This document shows, piece after piece, positions 60,861 through 64,000 of a stretch of DNA of 64,000 bases (its first letter is position 1; each line of letters opens with the position of its first letter). Both the position numbers and the translations under genes were made by a program. The stretch is from Streptomyces sp. NBC_01237 (GTDB taxonomy: Bacteria; Actinomycetota; Actinomycetes; Streptomycetales; Streptomycetaceae): positions 4,154,001 through 4,218,000 of the forward strand of contig NZ_CP108508.1 in assembly GCF_035917275.1 (NCBI RefSeq), read 5' to 3'. The notes beneath the pieces are model-generated. The model saw only the letters and a program-made list of their open reading frames with translations, was not told where the DNA came from and searched no databases.

Positions 60861-63800
60861 GTGTCGTTGATGTTGACCGTGGTCGAGGAGGGCGGTGACG
60901 CGTTCGACGTCCACCTCGACGCCGACCCCGACACGCCCGTGGGCGCTGTCGCGGAGGCGCTGGCCGGGGCGGGCGGCGTCCACCGGCCCCCGGAGGGCCT
61001 CGGCCTGTACGCCGGCGACCGGCTGCTGCCCGCCGATATGCGGCTGCGGGACGCGCCGCTGCACCACGCGGCCATCGTGGGCCTGGGCGGCCCGGCGGGC
61101 ACCGCTTCGGCCGAACCGAACGGCCTGGTGGAGGTCCGTACGGTCGGCGGGGCCGGCGCGGGCGCCGTGCGCCGGCTGGACATGGGCGAGTACCGGATCG
61201 GGCTGGCCCGCGACGGGGCCGCCCAGGTGCTGCGCTCCGTGCCGGACCGTCCGTTCGCCGTCCTGGCGGTGGGTCCCGGAGGACGCTGCCGTATCTCGCC
61301 GGACGCCTCCGCGCCTGCCGACGGCACCCTGCAACTGGACCGCGAGGACCTCACCGAGGCGGCCGCCTGGCCGGCCGGCGCACAGCTCCTCGTCGGGGAC
61401 AGCCTGCTCGAACTCGCCCTCCCGCAGAAGCCGGACGCGGCCGTGCAGCCGTCGGAGGACGGCACCGGCTACGACTACAACCGGCCGCCGCGGCTGCGGC
61501 CGGCCGAGAACGCCACCCGCTTCACCCTGCCCTCCCCGCCCGGCCCGCCCCCGGCCCGGCCGCTCCCGTGGATCACGGCGCTGGCCCCGCTGGTGATGGC
61601 GGGGGCCGCGGCCCTGCTGTTCGACCGTATGACGATGCTGCTGTTCGGGCTGCTCTCCCCGGTCGCGATCGTCGGCAACTATGTGATGAGCCGGCGCACG
61701 GGGCGCCAGTCCCACGCCGAGAGTGTCGCCGCCTACGAGGAGAAGAAGGCACGGATCGAGGGCGACGCGGCGGACGCCCTGACGGCCGAACGCACCGCCC
61801 GGCGCCGCGGTTTCCCCGACCCGGCCGAGGTCGTCCTGACCGCCGTCGGCCCCCGGCGCCGTCTGTGGGAACGCCGCACCTCCGACGCCGACTTCCTCGA
61901 ACTGCGCATCGGAACCGCCGATCAAGACTCCGAGGTGGTGCTCCAGGACCCGACGAAGGACGAACACCGCCGCGAGGACCCGCGGACCGCGTACGACGTC
62001 CCGGTGACCGTTCCGCTGCGGGAGCACGACGTCCTGGGCATCGCCGGCGAGGGCACCGTCGCACGCGCCGTGGCGCGCTGGGTGGTCGCCCAGGCCGCCG
62101 TCCTGCACAGCCCCCGTGACCTCCAGATCCATCTGCTGACGACCGGCGAACAGGGCAGGGACGGCTGGTCCTGGCTGCGCTGGCTGCCGCATGTGCGCAA
62201 GAAGTCCGGCGACACCCCGGCCAGCATCGGCTACGGCACGGAGACCTGCGCCCGGCGGGTCGCCGAGCTCACCGCGCTGATCGTCGAGCGCGCCGGACGC
62301 AAGGACCGGCGGAGCCGGCCCGCCGGGCCCGACGTGCTCGTCATCCTCGACGGAGCCCGCAGGCTGCGTTCGCTGCCCGGCGTGACGCAGATCCTGCGCG
62401 ACGGACCGGCCGTCGGCGTCCGCGCGCTCTGCCTGGACGCCGAGGAACGGCTGCTGCCCGAGGAGTGCCACGCCGTCGTCGTCGAGGAGCCCGGCGCAAC
62501 CGTGCGGGTGGGACGCTCCGGGAGGGGCACCGTCGGGGGCATCCGGCCCGACGTGGTGTCCCTGGACTGGTGCCGTTCGCTGGCCCGCGCGATGGGCCCG
62601 CTGCGGGACCCGGGCGGGGCCGACGAGGAGGCCGCGGTGCTGCCCGGCTCCGCGCGGCTGCTCGACGTCCTCGCCCTCGACCCGCCGCAGGCCGGGGCGA
62701 TCCGGGCGCGCTGGACGGCCGGGGGCCGCTCGACCCGGGCGGCCGTCGGCGTCTCCCTGGACGGCCCGTTCCACCTGGACCTGCGGCGCGACGGCCCGCA
62801 CGGGCTGATCGCCGGCACCACCGGCTCCGGCAAGTCCGAACTCCTCCAGACGCTGGTCGCCTCGCTCGCGGTGGCGAACCGCCCCGACGCGATGACGTTC
62901 GTCCTGGTCGACTACAAGGGCGGCTCCGCGTTCAAGGACTGCGTCGACCTGCCCCACACCGTCGGCATGGTCACCGACCTCGACGCCCACCTCGTCGAGC
63001 GGGCCCTGGTGTCACTGACGGCGGAACTCACCCGGCGCGAGCACATCCTCGCCGCGGCCGGCGCCAAGGACATCGAGGACTACGTCGACCTGCTGGAGCG
63101 CAACCCGGCGGGCCGCGCGCCGATGCCCCGGCTGCTGATCGTCATCGACGAGTTCGCCTCGATGGTGCGCGATCTGCCGGACTTCGTGAAGGGTCTGGTC
63201 AACATCGCCCAGCGGGGCCGCAGCCTCGGCATCCACCTGATCCTGGCGACACAGCGCCCCAGCGGCGTCGTCTCCTCGGAGATCCGCGCCAACACCAACC
63301 TGCGCATCGCGCTCCGGGTGACGGACGCCGGCGAGAGCCAGGACGTCCTCAACTCCCCCGAGGCCGCCGGGATCTCGCAGGGCACCCCCGGCCGTGCCTA
63401 TGTGCGCCTGGGCCAGAACTCCCTCGTGCCGTTCCAGTCCGGACGGGTCGGCGGCCGTCGGCCCGGTGCCGCGGCGACCTCGCTGCCCACGCCCTGGGCG
63501 GTGACGGTCGGCTGGGAACGGCTCGGCGAGCCGCTCCCGCCAAGGCCCCGCGGCGCCGCCGCACCCGCCGAGGTGGAGACCGACCTCACCGGGCTCGTCG
63601 CCGCGATCCGCGAAGCGGACCGGGAGATGGGCATCCCCGCGCAGCACAGCCCCTGGCTCCCGCCGCTGCCCGAGGTCCTGGTCACCGGCGAACTGCCGGC
63701 GCCCCCGCCCTCCGACTACGACCTCGCGCCGGTCGCGTACGGCGTGGTGGACCTGCCCGCACAGCAGGCCCGGCTGCCCCTGGTGATCGACCCGGCGACC

Positions 63801-64000
63801 CTCGGCCACCTGCACATCATCGGCTCGCCCCGGCAGGGCAGGTCACAGACGCTGCGCACCATCGCCGGCACCCTGGCCTTCGCCCATTCCCCGGACAAGC
63901 TGCACATGTACGGCATCGACTGCGGCAACGGCGCGCTGCTGCCCATCGAGAGGCTGCCGCACTGCGGGGCCATCACGATGCGCACCCAGCCCGACCGGGT
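60861..64000 (+). CDS. FtsK/SpoIIIE-family ATPase, type VII secretion (EccC/EssC-like), truncated by window end
   Basis: 1046 codons visible from GTG 60861 (GGAGGA seven bases upstream), no stop before 64000. The first ~220 residues are beta-rich (TVVEEGGDAFDVHLDADPDT ... YRIGLARDGAAQVLRSVPDR), recalling the FHA-type N-terminus of firmicute EssC. Two transmembrane helices lie near 235-275 (WITALAPLVMAGAAALLF, LLFGLLSPVAIVGNYVM). The first ATPase domain has Walker A GTTGSGKSE (652-660) and Walker B LLIVIDEFAS (Asp763). A second begins near 985 with a degenerate Walker A GSPRQGRSQ (Arg994 for Lys). Such motors drive WXG100 protein export; other secretion genes would lie beyond the window. Confidence 0.9.
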   Translation, partial: MSLMLTVVEEGGDAFDVHLDADPDTPVGAVAEALAGAGGVHRPPEGLGLYAGDRLLPADMRLRDAPLHHAAIVGLGGPAGTASAEPNGLVEVRTVGGAGAGAVRRLDMGEYRIGLARDGAAQVLRSVPDRPFAVLAVGPGGRCRISPDASAPADGTLQLDREDLTEAAAWPAGAQLLVGDSLLELALPQKPDAAVQPSEDGTGYDYNRPPRLRPAENATRFTLPSPPGPPPARPLPWITALAPLVMAGAAALLFDRMTMLLFGLLSPVAIVGNYVMSRRTGRQSHAESVAAYEEKKARIEGDAADALTAERTARRRGFPDPAEVVLTAVGPRRRLWERRTSDADFLELRIGTADQDSEVVLQDPTKDEHRREDPRTAYDVPVTVPLREHDVLGIAGEGTVARAVARWVVAQAAVLHSPRDLQIHLLTTGEQGRDGWSWLRWLPHVRKKSGDTPASIGYGTETCARRVAELTALIVERAGRKDRRSRPAGPDVLVILDGARRLRSLPGVTQILRDGPAVGVRALCLDAEERLLPEECHAVVVEEPGATVRVGRSGRGTVGGIRPDVVSLDWCRSLARAMGPLRDPGGADEEAAVLPGSARLLDVLALDPPQAGAIRARWTAGGRSTRAAVGVSLDGPFHLDLRRDGPHGLIAGTTGSGKSELLQTLVASLAVANRPDAMTFVLVDYKGGSAFKDCVDLPHTVGMVTDLDAHLVERALVSLTAELTRREHILAAAGAKDIEDYVDLLERNPAGRAPMPRLLIVIDEFASMVRDLPDFVKGLVNIAQRGRSLGIHLILATQRPSGVVSSEIRANTNLRIALRVTDAGESQDVLNSPEAAGISQGTPGRAYVRLGQNSLVPFQSGRVGGRRPGAAATSLPTPWAVTVGWERLGEPLPPRPRGAAAPAEVETDLTGLVAAIREADREMGIPAQHSPWLPPLPEVLVTGELPAPPPSDYDLAPVAYGVVDLPAQQARLPLVIDPATLGHLHIIGSPRQGRSQTLRTIAGTLAFAHSPDKLHMYGIDCGNGALLPIERLPHCGAITMRTQPDR

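Noticed and set aside
60837..62990. 717-codon minus-strand frame opposite the EccC-like gene
   Set aside because: Antisense shadow; the plus strand carries Walker motifs and membrane helices.

Overview
The window is high-GC actinobacterial DNA (mostly G/C third codon positions, GTG/TTG starts, long spurious antisense frames) and is best read as a Streptomyces chromosome. Supporting content: AfsA/gamma-butyrolactone-receptor homologues, SARP and PucR regulators, GH19 chitinases with DasR-type operators, tandem-kinase paralogues, a second DnaN clamp, and a conserved core order of purA ... fba, pyrE. A perfect 14-bp parS sequence suggests the origin-proximal core. I see no tRNA, rRNA, insertion sequence, prophage or CRISPR array.

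Layout. 1-2.8 kb: polyprenyl synthetase, acyl-CoA carboxylase beta (AccB-type specificity residue) and a truncated epsilon subunit. 3.4-9.8 kb: a regulatory block with a small hypothetical gene, a SARP with NB-ARC domain, an IclR regulator, two tandem paralogous LuxR-like regulators and a phosphopantetheinyl transferase, which looks like the edge of a specialised-metabolism region. 10.2-26.6 kb: two Ser/Thr kinases with extracellular sensor modules, secreted FG-GAP and beta-propeller/Ig proteins, a PucR regulator, a LnuA-like nucleotidyltransferase, a DnaN paralogue, two GH19 chitinases sharing an identical 28-bp operator (the second needs a CTG start), and a membrane-anchored PstS-like protein. 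26.7-33.8 kb: purA, a degenerate diacylglycerol-kinase-like protein with a Gly-Ser linker, a DUF1876 protein, a MarR/GbsR regulator with a divergent ABC exporter, and a GNAT.

33.9-39 kb: the most distinctive locus. A 5-aminolevulinate-synthase-like protein has Met where the PLP-binding Lys should be. It is followed by afsA-lysR (translationally coupled) diverging from a gamma-butyrolactone-receptor TetR gene coupled to an NAD-epimerase gene, with an ARE-like palindrome between them and a P450 gene nearby. This is probably a butenolide/butyrolactone hormone system with an unusual component.

40.7-60.6 kb: two-component system, kynurenine operon (TDO, kynureninase, HGG-motif hydrolase), DUF3151, MFS exporter, C-S lyase-type aminotransferase, fba, pyrE, aldose epimerase, CoxG-like protein, membrane spermidine-synthase-like protein, DUF2617, a Gly/Ser/Cys/His-rich membrane protein, a class I aminotransferase, a LamG protein, an ECF-type sigma factor and a single-pass protein. 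The window ends inside an EccC/EssC-like FtsK-SpoIIIE ATPase gene, preceded by a 32-bp perfect palindrome.
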